Shown: piece after piece, positions 43,363-51,688 of the stretch | Numbering within the stretch: the stretch's first letter is position 1 | Layout: every line of letters begins with the position of its first letter | DNA from: Trinickia fusca | GTDB taxonomy: Bacteria; Pseudomonadota; Gammaproteobacteria; Burkholderiales; Burkholderiaceae | Length of the DNA: 64,000 bases | Reading direction: 5' to 3' | Assembly (NCBI RefSeq): GCF_003628145.1 | Contig: NZ_RBZV01000008.1 | Location: 124,001 to 188,000 of the forward strand | Made by a program: the position numbers and the translations under genes | Notes under the pieces: generated by a model | Database searches by the model: none | Told to the model about the DNA's origin: nothing | What the model saw: only the letters and a program-made list of their open reading frames with translations

Positions 43363-43944
43363 TCATCGATCATTGAGTCCCTGTCCATCGAGGATTTTCT
43401 GCATGCACTTCTCAACCCTCGACTCCCGCGTTTTGGATTGCTTGGGCTCGGAAAAATAAAGAAGGTAGGCCCTTTGCCTCCCTGGGGTCAATTCATCAAA
43501 CGCAGCCCTCAAGGCAGAGACCTCATCCAATTTCCTTCGAAATTCCTCCGGGATCGCAAATTCTTCCGTCTTTTTGAAAGGCACCTTCAAACCGGCCTTC
43601 TCCACCTCGATAGCCTCATGGAGATAGGACTTCAAGATGGATTCCATCTCGACTATTTCCCGAACGCTCGTGAACCTCACCTGGCGCGCCGACTGCACAT
43701 TCTCCGTTTGCGCGATCAGAATACTCTTGGCGTCCTTTAACAAAGCACCCTTAAAAAACAGCAGCGCACAGTACTCCTTGAACCCATGCATCAAAACTAC
43801 GTTTCCATCCTGAAACGTGTAGCAAGGAACGCCCCACTTCAACTCTTCGGTCAATTGACAGTCAAGGACGATCTCTCTCAACGCCTCAAACTCTTCGCGC
43901 CATGCTTTTACATTGCCCAGATACGCGTCGACCTTAGGATTCAT
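43363..43944 (-). CDS. YdeI/OmpD-associated DUF1801 protein
   Basis: 193 residues from the ATG at 43944, behind GGAGG. The first ~130 are a DUF1801 unit (DAYLGNVKAWREEFEALREIV, ELKWGVPCYTFQDGNVVLM, FKEYCALLFFKGALLKD). The end has the YdeI-type bacteriocin-protection motif: RAAFDELTPGRQRAYLLYF ... KTRESRVEKCMQKI. Members of this group have been linked to peptide-antibiotic tolerance, but the biochemistry is unclear. It stands alone. Confidence 0.88.
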   Translation of the reverse strand: MNPKVDAYLGNVKAWREEFEALREIVLDCQLTEELKWGVPCYTFQDGNVVLMHGFKEYCALLFFKGALLKDAKSILIAQTENVQSARQVRFTSVREIVEMESILKSYLHEAIEVEKAGLKVPFKKTEEFAIPEEFRRKLDEVSALRAAFDELTPGRQRAYLLYFSEPKQSKTRESRVEKCMQKILDGQGLNDR

Positions 43945-44052
43945 TCCTTGCCCCCTCCAAGACGATGACTCGAGATAGAAGTTTTCGACTAACCAGGGAG
44001 CAAGTCTAACGCCGATAACGCTATGTCGGCATGTGCTGACCAAGCAATTCAC

Positions 44053-45207
44053 CTACTTCGGTACAGCCGGCGCTGCGGTCATTTTCGGCTCTGTCTTGGC
44101 CGTGTCGGCAGACTGATCACCAGCCGCCTCGAGCTCTTCGCCGTTTCCGCCATCAGGCGTATCCTCACCCTCATCTGCGGAAGGCTCCACCTCCGTGCCT
44201 TCGGCATTGGCCTGCTCCTTTGCTGCGGACGACCACCGAGATGGGTCCAGCGGCGCATTGAATTGAAACTGATTGGCGAGGTCTTCCCAAAACCGACGCC
44301 GCTCCTTGGCCGTGGAGGGCAGCGTATACCCAAGCGCCGTCGCGAGTGCGGGTAGATACAAGTCGAAGGCGCTCTTGACCACTTCCCCCCAAGCGATAGC
44401 CGTCGACACCGCAGCCAAATAGCAAAGCCGGCTCACGATAAACGCCATCGTGCAAACGCCAACAAACACCCAAAGCTGTCCACCGTAAAACCCACTCAGA
44501 AAGTCAGCGACGCACCGAGCAAATGCGATCACCCCCAGCAGAAACGAGACAAACACGAGACTCACGAAAAAGTCGACCGGTGCCCGTGCATCGGCCAACG
44601 TCTCCTGATAATTCTTGGGCACCACGGCGAGGAGTCTTGGCCAAGCATGAATGCTTTCGACACCGTACACGTTGCCCGCATACATCTCGAATGCGCGAAG
44701 TACGTTCCCGAAGCGGGTCGGCAGCACCAGTTCCCGCTGATCCGGGTACTCCAGTGCCAATTTTCGCCTAAGCCGCAGATAGCTGAATTCGAGTGCCGCG
44801 CGCGACTGCACCCCGTCGGCACGGGTCGTTCCCACGACCAAGACTTTGGACGCGCTCCCGGCGCTCGATATAGCCGCCGAGGCAACCCTCGCCGCCTGCC
44901 TCTGCTGTTTCCGACGCGCTAACTGCCGCTGACGAAGCCACGATTGCTTCAGTGGCCAAACGTAGCCTTCGAGCACGCGATACATCCAGTGATTGCCGGC
45001 CATCAGCAGCACCGCAAGCGTCCACACCGACAGCAGCATGACCGTCAGGTTCGAAAATGTCTTGTCTTCGGCGGCCTCCGTGAGCAGCGTTTTGAACGGC
45101 TCGATGTCGCGGTTCAACCATAGGAACACGACCGTGCCCACGAGTGCGGGCAGGAAAAAACCCAGCACAAAGGACTTGTCAGCCAGTTTGGAAAGACCGC
45201 TGAACAT
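44053..45207 (-). CDS. Multi-pass membrane protein of unknown function
   Basis: 384 residues with two hydrophobic segments near the N-terminus (FVLGFFLPALVGTVVFLWL, NLTVMLLSVWTLAVLLMAG), a cytoplasmic basic stretch (RQRQLARRKQQRQ), a soluble middle, two or three more membrane helices (DFFVSLVFVSFLLGVIAFA, VFVGVCTMAFIVSRL) and an acidic, low-complexity tail of about 60 residues. It is four bases downstream of a 130-residue partner gene, so the two are one operon. I do not recognise the family; membrane-anchored effectors of conflict systems can look like this, which is inference. Confidence 0.7.
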   Translation of the reverse strand: MFSGLSKLADKSFVLGFFLPALVGTVVFLWLNRDIEPFKTLLTEAAEDKTFSNLTVMLLSVWTLAVLLMAGNHWMYRVLEGYVWPLKQSWLRQRQLARRKQQRQAARVASAAISSAGSASKVLVVGTTRADGVQSRAALEFSYLRLRRKLALEYPDQRELVLPTRFGNVLRAFEMYAGNVYGVESIHAWPRLLAVVPKNYQETLADARAPVDFFVSLVFVSFLLGVIAFARCVADFLSGFYGGQLWVFVGVCTMAFIVSRLCYLAAVSTAIAWGEVVKSAFDLYLPALATALGYTLPSTAKERRRFWEDLANQFQFNAPLDPSRWSSAAKEQANAEGTEVEPSADEGEDTPDGGNGEELEAAGDQSADTAKTEPKMTAAPAVPK

Positions 45208-45211
45208 GTCG

Positions 45212-45604
45212 CTAGTCGTCGTCGGGATCCGGCGGGTCCGGTAGTCGCGTCGGCTTCTGCCCCGGTTCGCCAGGCAACATCAGCTGAATATTCTCGACCA
45301 CCCCTACGAAACCCAGGCCTTCTGTCAGCTCTACGGCTTGGTCTTCATTGCTGAGGACGACGCCGGTTTTATGCTCCGTTAGCCACGAATAGAGGCTCTG
45401 AGCCAAAACCGGTGCCTCATACGCTTTTAATACAAGATACAAGCCCGCGTCACGGCCCAGCGGTCCGCTTAAAAACGACGACGATTCCAAGCCTACGATC
45501 GGGCTAAATACCTGGAATTGGTCGCGCAATGAATCAGCGAGATATACCAACTGGGTTTCGTCCTCGGACAAAACCTGCACCCTCATCAAAATCGACAGGT
45601 CCAT
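45212..45604 (-). CDS. Small soluble protein, partner of membrane gene, EACC1-like look
   Basis: 130 residues, alpha/beta in appearance, ending in an acidic Pro/Asp tail (PDPPDPDDD). It starts MDLSILMRVQVLSEDETQ. A helix-strand unit near residues 65-95 (APVLAQSLYSWLTEHKTG, then VVLSNEDQAVELTEG) resembles the shape of the effector-associated EACC1 module seen in bacterial conflict systems. The likeness is weak and by eye. It is the first gene of a two-gene operon with the membrane protein at 44053. Confidence 0.55.
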   Translation of the reverse strand: MDLSILMRVQVLSEDETQLVYLADSLRDQFQVFSPIVGLESSSFLSGPLGRDAGLYLVLKAYEAPVLAQSLYSWLTEHKTGVVLSNEDQAVELTEGLGFVGVVENIQLMLPGEPGQKPTRLPDPPDPDDD

Positions 45605-45774
45605 AGCGCTTCCCCGCGACCGGGCTAGACGCGTTCTCGCGTCCCCAGTGACATACGTCGGAACATATGTTGAATTCTAGGCAGCGCTAAGCTGTTTCGC
45701 TATCTCTCGAACCGAACTCCTACGTCACTGGACACGCCCCACCGCCGAACGACCGTTTCACTCTTCGCTAGCCG

Positions 45775-46368
45775 TTATGCACTCCAATCAAACTCCGTAA
45801 TTTCCGCATGCCCGAGGCTATCCCATTGGCGCAGGTCAGGGTCGCGCCACCATGTGCCCTTGCCATTGGCAAGCCCGATGTTGTCGCGAAAGGTAGCTGC
45901 ACCATGCAACAGGCGCGTCGGTTCACCGGAGACACCGCGCAGCGGTTTAGCGACCGCCACACCAATTTTCCCAACCGTGATTCGCGTCTCATCTGGGCCA
46001 CTCTGGATATCGAACGGCGCCTCCTGAGTCGGTAGCCATGTCTTGACCAGTTGCCCGACAACGCCATACACGCCCCCCAGCTGGCCCTTGAACAAAGGTT
46101 CGAGCACGGCCCGCTGCTCGGCCGACACCGAGGAATCGAAGTAGATGCGCCCGACGCCCAGACCACCCAGAAAGCCTTTAGGCCAATCAGCCACCCAAGC
46201 GAGCTTGGTGCTCCCGACGTCTACGCCATCGACATCTCCACTGCCTATATGAACCCACTGTCCACCCGAGCACCAGACTTGATCGCCTTCCATCTCGCCG
46301 AAGACGCAAGGGCAGCCAACCTTGCAGCTGCATGGCGCATAGTAGGTCCCCACAATATGCCAAGCCAT
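45775..46368 (-). CDS. DUF1326 domain protein
   Basis: 197 residues from the ATG at 46368, with AGGAGG seven bases upstream; a much longer upstream frame overlaps the DUF2182 gene on the same strand and is rejected. The DUF1326 signature Cys motif is at the start: GTYYAPCSCKVGCPCVFGE. The rest is a beta-rich domain ending in HAEITEFDWSA. The closely spaced cysteines suggest metal binding. It is in a cluster with DUF2182 and a second DUF1326, so the three probably act together. Confidence 0.92.
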   Translation of the reverse strand: MAWHIVGTYYAPCSCKVGCPCVFGEMEGDQVWCSGGQWVHIGSGDVDGVDVGSTKLAWVADWPKGFLGGLGVGRIYFDSSVSAEQRAVLEPLFKGQLGGVYGVVGQLVKTWLPTQEAPFDIQSGPDETRITVGKIGVAVAKPLRGVSGEPTRLLHGAATFRDNIGLANGKGTWWRDPDLRQWDSLGHAEITEFDWSA

Positions 46369-46448
46369 AGCACGCCTCCTTGTGTTCGCTGGTTGTAAAA
46401 CGCGACATGGCACGCGTTCGCGCGCCATGTCACACCCATCCTTGCCGG

Positions 46449-47234
46449 CTATAGGACACTCCCTAACCAGGGTGTCGCCAGCACCACGAGTCCGCCCCCG
46501 ATGAGCGCCACACCTAGGGGCCACGCCACGCGGTGTCCGCCGGGCAAGGTCTTTTCGATGAAAATGAGGATCGCCGCCGTGGACATCCACGCCATATTCA
46601 TTGCGCCGAGCGCGACCAATGCGACCATCAGGCCGGCGCAGCATCCGATGCAGTCGATCGCATGTAGCACACCGAGGCGCAAAGCGCCGCGCGCGCCCGG
46701 CCGCCAGTGCCGCAAAAGGAAGAACAGCGGGTTGCTACACCGCATGTGACAACTGCGCTTTAGCGTCGTGAACTGATAGACGCCTCCCGCGATCAACAGC
46801 AAGCCGGGGCCAATGCTCCCGCCCAGGCTCACGTGGCCGATGATTTGTTGATATGCGTACACCGGCAACCCAGTCGCAGTCCAAAGCACCACGTAGCCCA
46901 TGATCAGCGCAACCATTCCCGACCACGCACCGGAACGGGCCGTGCGCTCGCGAGCAGTGATCCGATAGAGCAATATCAGAGGCAGGATGGCCGGGAGCAT
47001 CATCGCTACCATCATCACGGCCCAGGCCAGCAGAAAGAAAGCGATGCGGCTGTCCATTTGCCCAGCCATGCCCATCTCATCCATCGCACGCCCCTGCTGG
47101 ACGGTGTAGGTCCAACTCGCCGCAGTCACCAGCAGAAGCACCGCGCCAGGAAAAAGGTTCTCCCGCCTCGCCAAGGCGGCCCATCCAACGGTAATCAGCC
47201 TGTCGGATTTGTCCGAAGCGCGAGGGTGGGACAT
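46449..47234 (-). CDS. DUF2182 predicted metal-binding membrane protein
   Basis: 261 residues, about six membrane segments. Family signatures: WAVMMVAMMLPAILPL, a C-x-M-x-C (CHMRCSNPLFFLLRHWR) and CIGCCAGLMVALVALGAMNMAWM with EKTLPGG near the end. These Met/Cys-rich motifs in the membrane fit copper or similar metal handling. DUF2182 and DUF1326 genes are repeatedly neighbours in proteobacteria; here DUF2182 sits between two DUF1326 genes on one strand. Confidence 0.92.
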   Translation of the reverse strand: MSHPRASDKSDRLITVGWAALARRENLFPGAVLLLVTAASWTYTVQQGRAMDEMGMAGQMDSRIAFFLLAWAVMMVAMMLPAILPLILLYRITARERTARSGAWSGMVALIMGYVVLWTATGLPVYAYQQIIGHVSLGGSIGPGLLLIAGGVYQFTTLKRSCHMRCSNPLFFLLRHWRPGARGALRLGVLHAIDCIGCCAGLMVALVALGAMNMAWMSTAAILIFIEKTLPGGHRVAWPLGVALIGGGLVVLATPWLGSVL

Positions 47235-47323
47235 GACGTTCTCTTCGTGGCCGCTCGTGCAGCTATCGATGACCGGCGCAGGTCATGCAGGCGACGAGAA
47301 GGATTGGGCGCTTCCCGCAGCAC

Positions 47324-47956
47324 TCAGGCATTGACCCAGTCGAACTCATTGAGCTGAGCGTAGGTATTCTGGTGATGCATGACGAGCGGCTCCGGCGTGG
47401 AGACGTCCATGCGTGCCACGTTACCCATCTCGGCCACCTTGTACTCGAAGCCGTTCGGCAGTTCGATGCGCGCGCGATGCTCCTCGCCCGTGACCGGGTT
47501 CTTGATCGGCTCGACGTCGAACTCGGCAATGCCGGGAACACGGAGTGCACCAGTACGACGCCCGCGATCAATCTCCAGCTCAATGGCGGCGAACACCGGG
47601 TCGAATGTATGCGGGCACACGGACGCGAAAATTTCAAAATACGTTCCGCCTTCCTTGCCGCTCTGGATCGCCGTCAAGGCTTCCCGCTGCGCGGGCGACG
47701 CTTTCTCGTCGATGACCCACTGCCTGGTGCCGTTCCCTTCGTGGATTGCGCCGGGCCAGCGCACGATCTGAACGAAGCGCAGACCATCGAGACGAATCGT
47801 GCCGTACTCGCCAGCACGGATTTCGTAGCCGATGACCGCTTCGCAGTGCCCCGCGGTAGGCAGCGCGTTGAACTGACATGGACAGCCCCACGCACAGTTG
47901 CAGCTCGCCACCTCTTCCCCTTCCATTCGCCAATGGGTCCTGGTCGAGCTTCCCAT
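47324..47956 (-). CDS. DUF1326 domain protein (second copy)
   Basis: 210 residues from the ATG at 47956, behind GGAGG. Its Cys motif reads VASCNCAWGCPCQFNALPT, more typical of the family than the copy at 45775, and the end is AQLNEFDWVNA. The two copies share the fold and C-terminal NEFDW/TEFDW but are clearly diverged, so they are not a recent duplication. It is the first gene of the DUF1326-DUF2182-DUF1326 cluster. Confidence 0.92.
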   Translation of the reverse strand: MGSSTRTHWRMEGEEVASCNCAWGCPCQFNALPTAGHCEAVIGYEIRAGEYGTIRLDGLRFVQIVRWPGAIHEGNGTRQWVIDEKASPAQREALTAIQSGKEGGTYFEIFASVCPHTFDPVFAAIELEIDRGRRTGALRVPGIAEFDVEPIKNPVTGEEHRARIELPNGFEYKVAEMGNVARMDVSTPEPLVMHHQNTYAQLNEFDWVNA

Positions 47957-48377
47957 GATTCTTTCCTCCTTCGCGTGCGGACCGGAGCCAATCGTTGGAC
48001 CAGCACGTCGGGAGGTGGACCGCAATGTAGACCTCTCGGCATGAGACCTACCCGCTCTGATGAGCCCGTCCAGATCCGTCCATGACGGCTATCGCGGAAG
48101 GAGTGTCATCAAGATTAGATGCCACACCATGCAAAATCCAGCCGCTTCGGTGGTGGCTCAGAAGCCGTATGCATCGACCTCTAGCCCCTGCAAATTGCGC
48201 GTTTTCTTTAAGTGTTTTACGTTGCGCAGCGCGTCTTGGAGCCATTCATCAACCGTCCGGTGCGATGGCTGCCGCGCCGGACATGAAGTGCCCCGGCGGC
48301 GCGCCTGTTCATCAAGGTGTCACGCTTCAGTTATTTCTGTCTTGACAGAAATAACTGAATTTCATAGAGTTCGTCCC
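47957..48377. other. Intergenic region between DUF1326 cluster and GbsR regulator
   Basis: 421 bases without a believable gene. The left side should contain the promoter of the minus-strand DUF1326 cluster. The right side contains the long palindrome at 48326 just before the regulator. No other structure stands out. Confidence 0.5.
48326..48359. promoter_or_regulatory. 34-base palindromic operator before GbsR/MarR gene
   Basis: Perfect 16-base arms (TTCAGTTATTTCTGTC and its complement) around two bases, ending 18 bases before the regulator ATG. The core ATTTCTGTC-N2-GACAGAAAT recurs at 48953 before the next operon, so it is most likely the binding site of the regulator itself, overlapping its promoter or leader (autorepression). 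Confidence 0.85.
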
Positions 48378-48908
48378 ATGGAACTTACACCGATCGCTGA
48401 GCGATTCATTCTTCATTGGGGCGAAATGGGTTCGCGCTGGGGCGTCAATCGCACCGTGGCCCAGATTCATGCCCTGCTCTATCTGCTCGGCCGCCCCGTC
48501 GCCGCTGACGAGATCGCCGACACGCTGGGTGTCGCGCGCTCGAATGTCAGCACGAGCCTGAAAGAACTCCAGGCATGGCGACTCGCGAAAGTGGTTCATG
48601 TCAGGGGTGACCGACGGGATCACTTCGAGACGTCGACGGACGTTTGGGAACTGTTCAAACTCATTGTGGAAGGACGACGCCAACGCGAAATCGATCCGAC
48701 GCTCACGATGCTGCGGGACAGCCTGATGAATCCCGACATGGCCAGCGAGAGTCGTGAGACCGAACAGCGTATTCGCGACACCTTGCAATTTATCGAGACG
48801 TTGACGACCTGGTCTGATGAGATGCTGCGCCTCAAGCCCGACACGCTCATGAAGACGCTTGGCCTTGGCGCGAAGATCAGCCGGGTAGTCAGGCGCAAAT
48901 CGCCCTAA
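48378..48908 (+). CDS. GbsR/MarR family transcriptional regulator
   Basis: 176 residues. The start MELTPIAERFILHWGEMGS and the winged-helix GRPVAADEIADTLGVARSNVSTSLKEL fit the GbsR/MarR (COG1510) group, with a helical C-terminal dimerisation part and a basic end. It is preceded by a 34-base palindrome and followed by a terminator and a second copy of the palindrome core before the next operon. That arrangement indicates an autoregulated repressor of the downstream genes. The inducer is unknown. Confidence 0.93.
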   Translation: MELTPIAERFILHWGEMGSRWGVNRTVAQIHALLYLLGRPVAADEIADTLGVARSNVSTSLKELQAWRLAKVVHVRGDRRDHFETSTDVWELFKLIVEGRRQREIDPTLTMLRDSLMNPDMASESRETEQRIRDTLQFIETLTTWSDEMLRLKPDTLMKTLGLGAKISRVVRRKSP

Positions 48909-48918
48909 GTCGGCAGGT

Positions 48919-48943
48919 GCGGACTTGATGGTCCGCTTTTTTT
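48919..48943 (+). terminator. Rho-independent terminator after GbsR/MarR gene
   Basis: Stem GCGGAC / GTCCGC with a six-base loop and seven T immediately after. It separates the regulator transcript from the operon that starts at 48995. Confidence 0.9.
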
Positions 48944-48952
48944 AACCCATAT

Positions 48953-48972
48953 ATTTCTGTCTATACAGAAAT
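48953..48972. promoter_or_regulatory. Second operator for the GbsR/MarR regulator
   Basis: ATTTCTGT-CTAT-ACAGAAAT, differing from the core at 48333-48352 only in the central bases. It ends 22 bases before the ATG at 48995, so binding should block the operon's promoter or initiation. Confidence 0.82.
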
Positions 48973-48994
48973 TACAGTAACTCAAGGATACGAG

Positions 48995-49369
48995 ATGAGC
49001 ATTGCTTTGCTGCTTGCATTCCGGTTTGCCAGCCCCGCTTTGGTAGGGCTGGTCGTGACGCGCTACCTGCGAGAAGTCACGATGCGGTTGTTGACCGACA
49101 TATGCGGGACGACCGATCGCGCTGAATTCTGGGTCCGCGTTTCCGCCGTGCTGATGGTTATTGCTCCGCTTGCGCTCGTTCTCTTGGCCGCCCGGAGTCC
49201 GCTGACGTGTTTGGCGAACGACATCGTCTGTCAGGAACTCGTGCTGCGCCAAACACTCGTCAGCACCTTGATTGGCGCCATCGTCGCGGTTGGCTCGGTA
49301 GCCGGTGTAGTTAGCCGATACATTCCTCGCGAGCCAATCTCCAGGCGTGCTCAGGAGGCTGCCGCATGA
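48995..49369 (+). CDS. Small membrane protein, first gene of regulated operon
   Basis: 124 residues with two or three membrane helices (MSIALLLAFRFASPALVGLVV, VLMVIAPLALVLLAARS, LIGAIVAVGSVAGVVSRYI) and a Cys pair (TCLANDIVC). AAGGATACGAG precedes the ATG. It overlaps the next gene by ATGA. I recognise no family; the operon encodes an SDR-DoxX fusion and a DUF2269 protein, so a membrane redox or envelope-stress function is a reasonable guess. Confidence 0.7.
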   Translation: MSIALLLAFRFASPALVGLVVTRYLREVTMRLLTDICGTTDRAEFWVRVSAVLMVIAPLALVLLAARSPLTCLANDIVCQELVLRQTLVSTLIGAIVAVGSVAGVVSRYIPREPISRRAQEAAA

Positions 49370-50619
49370 ACGTTCTTGTATGCGGAGCTCATGGCTTCAT
49401 CGGAAGTGCGCTATGCACGTGGCTCGAACGTAGCGGACATCGTGTCGTGAAAGGTGTGCGGTGCGCAGAGAAGGCGGACGATATTGCGATCGACTACACA
49501 ACGGACGTCGATCCCGAGCAATGGCGCGCGAGGCTCAAAGGCATTGATGCCGTGGTCAACGCGGTAGGCATACTGGTTGAGCGCGGTAATCAGACCTTCG
49601 ACGCTGTCCATCGGCGTGGCCCGATTGCGCTTTTTGAAGCCTGCTCCCGTGTGGGAGTGAAGCGGGTGATCCAGATATCCGCACTCGGTGCACAGGAAGG
49701 TGACACGCCCTATTTCACGAGCAAGTGTGCGGCGGACGCGTATTTGCAGACGTTGCCAGTGAGCCATCATATTGTGAGGCCTGCTCTTGTGTATGGCCCG
49801 CGCGGAGCGTCAGCTACCTTTTTCCGGATGCTCGCAAGCGTGCCGGTCCACTTTCTCCCGGCAGGTGGTCATCAACTTTTGCGGCCGATCCATATCGACG
49901 ATCTGGCCGAAGTGGTTGTCCGACTGTTGGATACAGCCGAGGCCGATTACCAATCGATCGAAGTTGTAGGTGCCGAGCAAGTCGAATACCGCGAGATGCT
50001 GGCCATCTATCGGAAATCGCTGGGGCTGACGTCCCCGTTGCGTGTCAGCATTCCGGCCATTGCGATCGATGCGGGTGCCGCGCTACTCAACCGCGTACCC
50101 GGTTCGATGCTCAATCGCGATACGTGGCGAATGCTGAAGGCCGGAAATACGAGCGACGTAGCGCAGACATCGGCAGTCCTCGGTCGGCTCCCTCGCGGTA
50201 TCCAAGCGTTTATGAGGGAAAACGCAGCGTCGTTGCGCCGCGAAGCACTCGAAGCCTGGCGGCCGTGCATGTTGAGGAGCGCCTTGGCAGTCGTATGGAT
50301 AGGGAGCGCCTTTGTTAGCGCATTTTTCCATCCCCGTTCAGAAAGCCTTGCGCTGCTAGCGAGGGTTCATCTGCATGGAGCAGCGGCCATCGTGGCGCTT
50401 TATCTTGCTGCGACGCTGGATTTCGCTTTCGGGTTAGCCACGATCTTTCGGCCGGGTCGGCGTCTTTGGATAGCACAAGGTTTGCTGATCACCATGTACT
50501 CGACGATCGTTGCGATCTTTATTCCAGAGGTGATCTCGGACCCGTTCGGCGCGATTCTCAAGAACTTGCCGATCCTCGCCATTCTGCTCGTTCTGTTTAG
50601 CGAGGAGGCGCGCCCATGA
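49366..50619 (+). CDS. SDR (NAD-dependent epimerase-like) fused to DoxX-like membrane domain
   Basis: 417 residues. The first ~285 are an atypical/extended SDR with NAD-binding VCGAHGFIGSALCTWL, and the YFTSK active-site pair (Tyr-x2-Lys spacing, so atypical). The last ~125 are a four-helix DoxX-like unit (MLRSALAVVWIGSAFVSAF, LHLHGAAAIVALYLAATLDFAF region). The gene starts and ends with ATGA overlaps, so it is coupled to both neighbours. The fusion would place a reductase at the inner membrane. Confidence 0.88.
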   Translation: MNVLVCGAHGFIGSALCTWLERSGHRVVKGVRCAEKADDIAIDYTTDVDPEQWRARLKGIDAVVNAVGILVERGNQTFDAVHRRGPIALFEACSRVGVKRVIQISALGAQEGDTPYFTSKCAADAYLQTLPVSHHIVRPALVYGPRGASATFFRMLASVPVHFLPAGGHQLLRPIHIDDLAEVVVRLLDTAEADYQSIEVVGAEQVEYREMLAIYRKSLGLTSPLRVSIPAIAIDAGAALLNRVPGSMLNRDTWRMLKAGNTSDVAQTSAVLGRLPRGIQAFMRENAASLRREALEAWRPCMLRSALAVVWIGSAFVSAFFHPRSESLALLARVHLHGAAAIVALYLAATLDFAFGLATIFRPGRRLWIAQGLLITMYSTIVAIFIPEVISDPFGAILKNLPILAILLVLFSEEARP

Positions 50620-51086
50620 ACGTCTATCTCGCGATCAAGGCACTGCACATCATTTCCTCGGTGTTGCTTGTCGGCACGGGCTTCGGAACGGCGTTTTACC
50701 TCTATTTCGCAAACCGCACACAATCAGTTCCCGTCATTGCCGCCGTATCTCGCCTCGTGGTGCGTGCCGACTGGTGGTTCACGACACCTGCGGTATTGTT
50801 TCAACCGGCGTCCGGCCTTTGGTTAGCGCATATCGCTGGATGGCCGTTGAATAGCAAATGGATCGTTGCGTCTGCCGCTCTGTACGTGCTTGCGGGCGTG
50901 TGTTGGCTGCCGGTTGTCTGGCTGCAGATTCGGTTGGCGAAAATGGCTCAGACCGCTCAGGCGTGCGGTGCTTCGACTCTGCCCGACCAGTATTGGAGAT
51001 ACGCCAAGGCGTGGGAACGACTGGGCTACCCTGCGTTTTTGGCTATGGTGTCGGTCTACTTCTTGATGGTGTGTAAGCCGACCTAG
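50616..51086 (+). CDS. DUF2269 family membrane protein
   Basis: 156 residues, four membrane helices; the DUF2269 pattern is present: KALHIISSVLLVGTGFGTAFYLYF, then WWFTTPAVLFQPASGLWLAH, and YWRYAKAWERLGYPAFLAMV. The conserved His of the first helix could be a metal or heme ligand. It overlaps the SDR-DoxX gene by ATGA; the two families (DoxX, DUF2269) are often neighbours. Confidence 0.88.
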   Translation: MNVYLAIKALHIISSVLLVGTGFGTAFYLYFANRTQSVPVIAAVSRLVVRADWWFTTPAVLFQPASGLWLAHIAGWPLNSKWIVASAALYVLAGVCWLPVVWLQIRLAKMAQTAQACGASTLPDQYWRYAKAWERLGYPAFLAMVSVYFLMVCKPT

Positions 51087-51149
51087 GTGCCCGAGGCAGA
51101 CTTTTCGACTCGATCACAATCTAGCCACTTTCCTATCTACGCAGAAAAG

Positions 51150-51590
51150 ATGGACACGTTCGAACTATATCGCTCGAAGTTCTACAAGTTGGTCCAGGCG
51201 ACTAGCTATCGTTTGCCGGGTTACCTGATCCTCGAGGCCTTATCTCCCGTCACGCAGTTTGCCGATCTCCCGGTCGATGCTGATGCCGACCTGGTGGCAT
51301 GTTTTCGTGTTGCAGAACAAGTGCTTGCGGCTCTATTGAACGCTGAGCGTGTGTACTTCTTGCGCTTCGGCGAGTCGACCCAAACGATACATTTCCATGT
51401 GGTACCACGCACAGCTGAGATTGCACAACGATACTGCCATCCCTCCGCGGTCACACCCGGACTCAACGGCGCTGAAATCGTGAGTTGGATATGGTCCAAC
51501 CATGAAAGCCTGAAGTATTCGGATACCGATATCAGTGAGTTTGTCCGCGCAGCGCGGCAATACCTACAGACCACTGACCTAGAAGCTTGA
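51150..51590 (+). CDS. HIT-like protein
   Basis: 146 residues from the ATG at 51150; a GTG at 51087, directly after the previous stop, would add 21 residues and may be the true start. It resembles a histidine-triad protein: central [19 protein letters not shown]. The usual H-x-H-x-H is only partly kept, since the first His is Thr (T-I-H-F-H), while the last two, including the nucleophile position, remain. It might hydrolyse nucleotide phosphoramidates or be a degenerate relative. It may be the last gene of the regulated operon. Confidence 0.7.
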   Translation: MDTFELYRSKFYKLVQATSYRLPGYLILEALSPVTQFADLPVDADADLVACFRVAEQVLAALLNAERVYFLRFGESTQTIHFHVVPRTAEIAQRYCHPSAVTPGLNGAEIVSWIWSNHESLKYSDTDISEFVRAARQYLQTTDLEA

Positions 51591-51688
51591 ACGGTCGCTC
51601 CCGCCAAAGCTGAAGATCAGCAGCGTGGACGCCTGTCACCCGCGTAGCGTCCACGCGCGCAGCTTCAGGATCTGCGCGGGAGCGGGTA

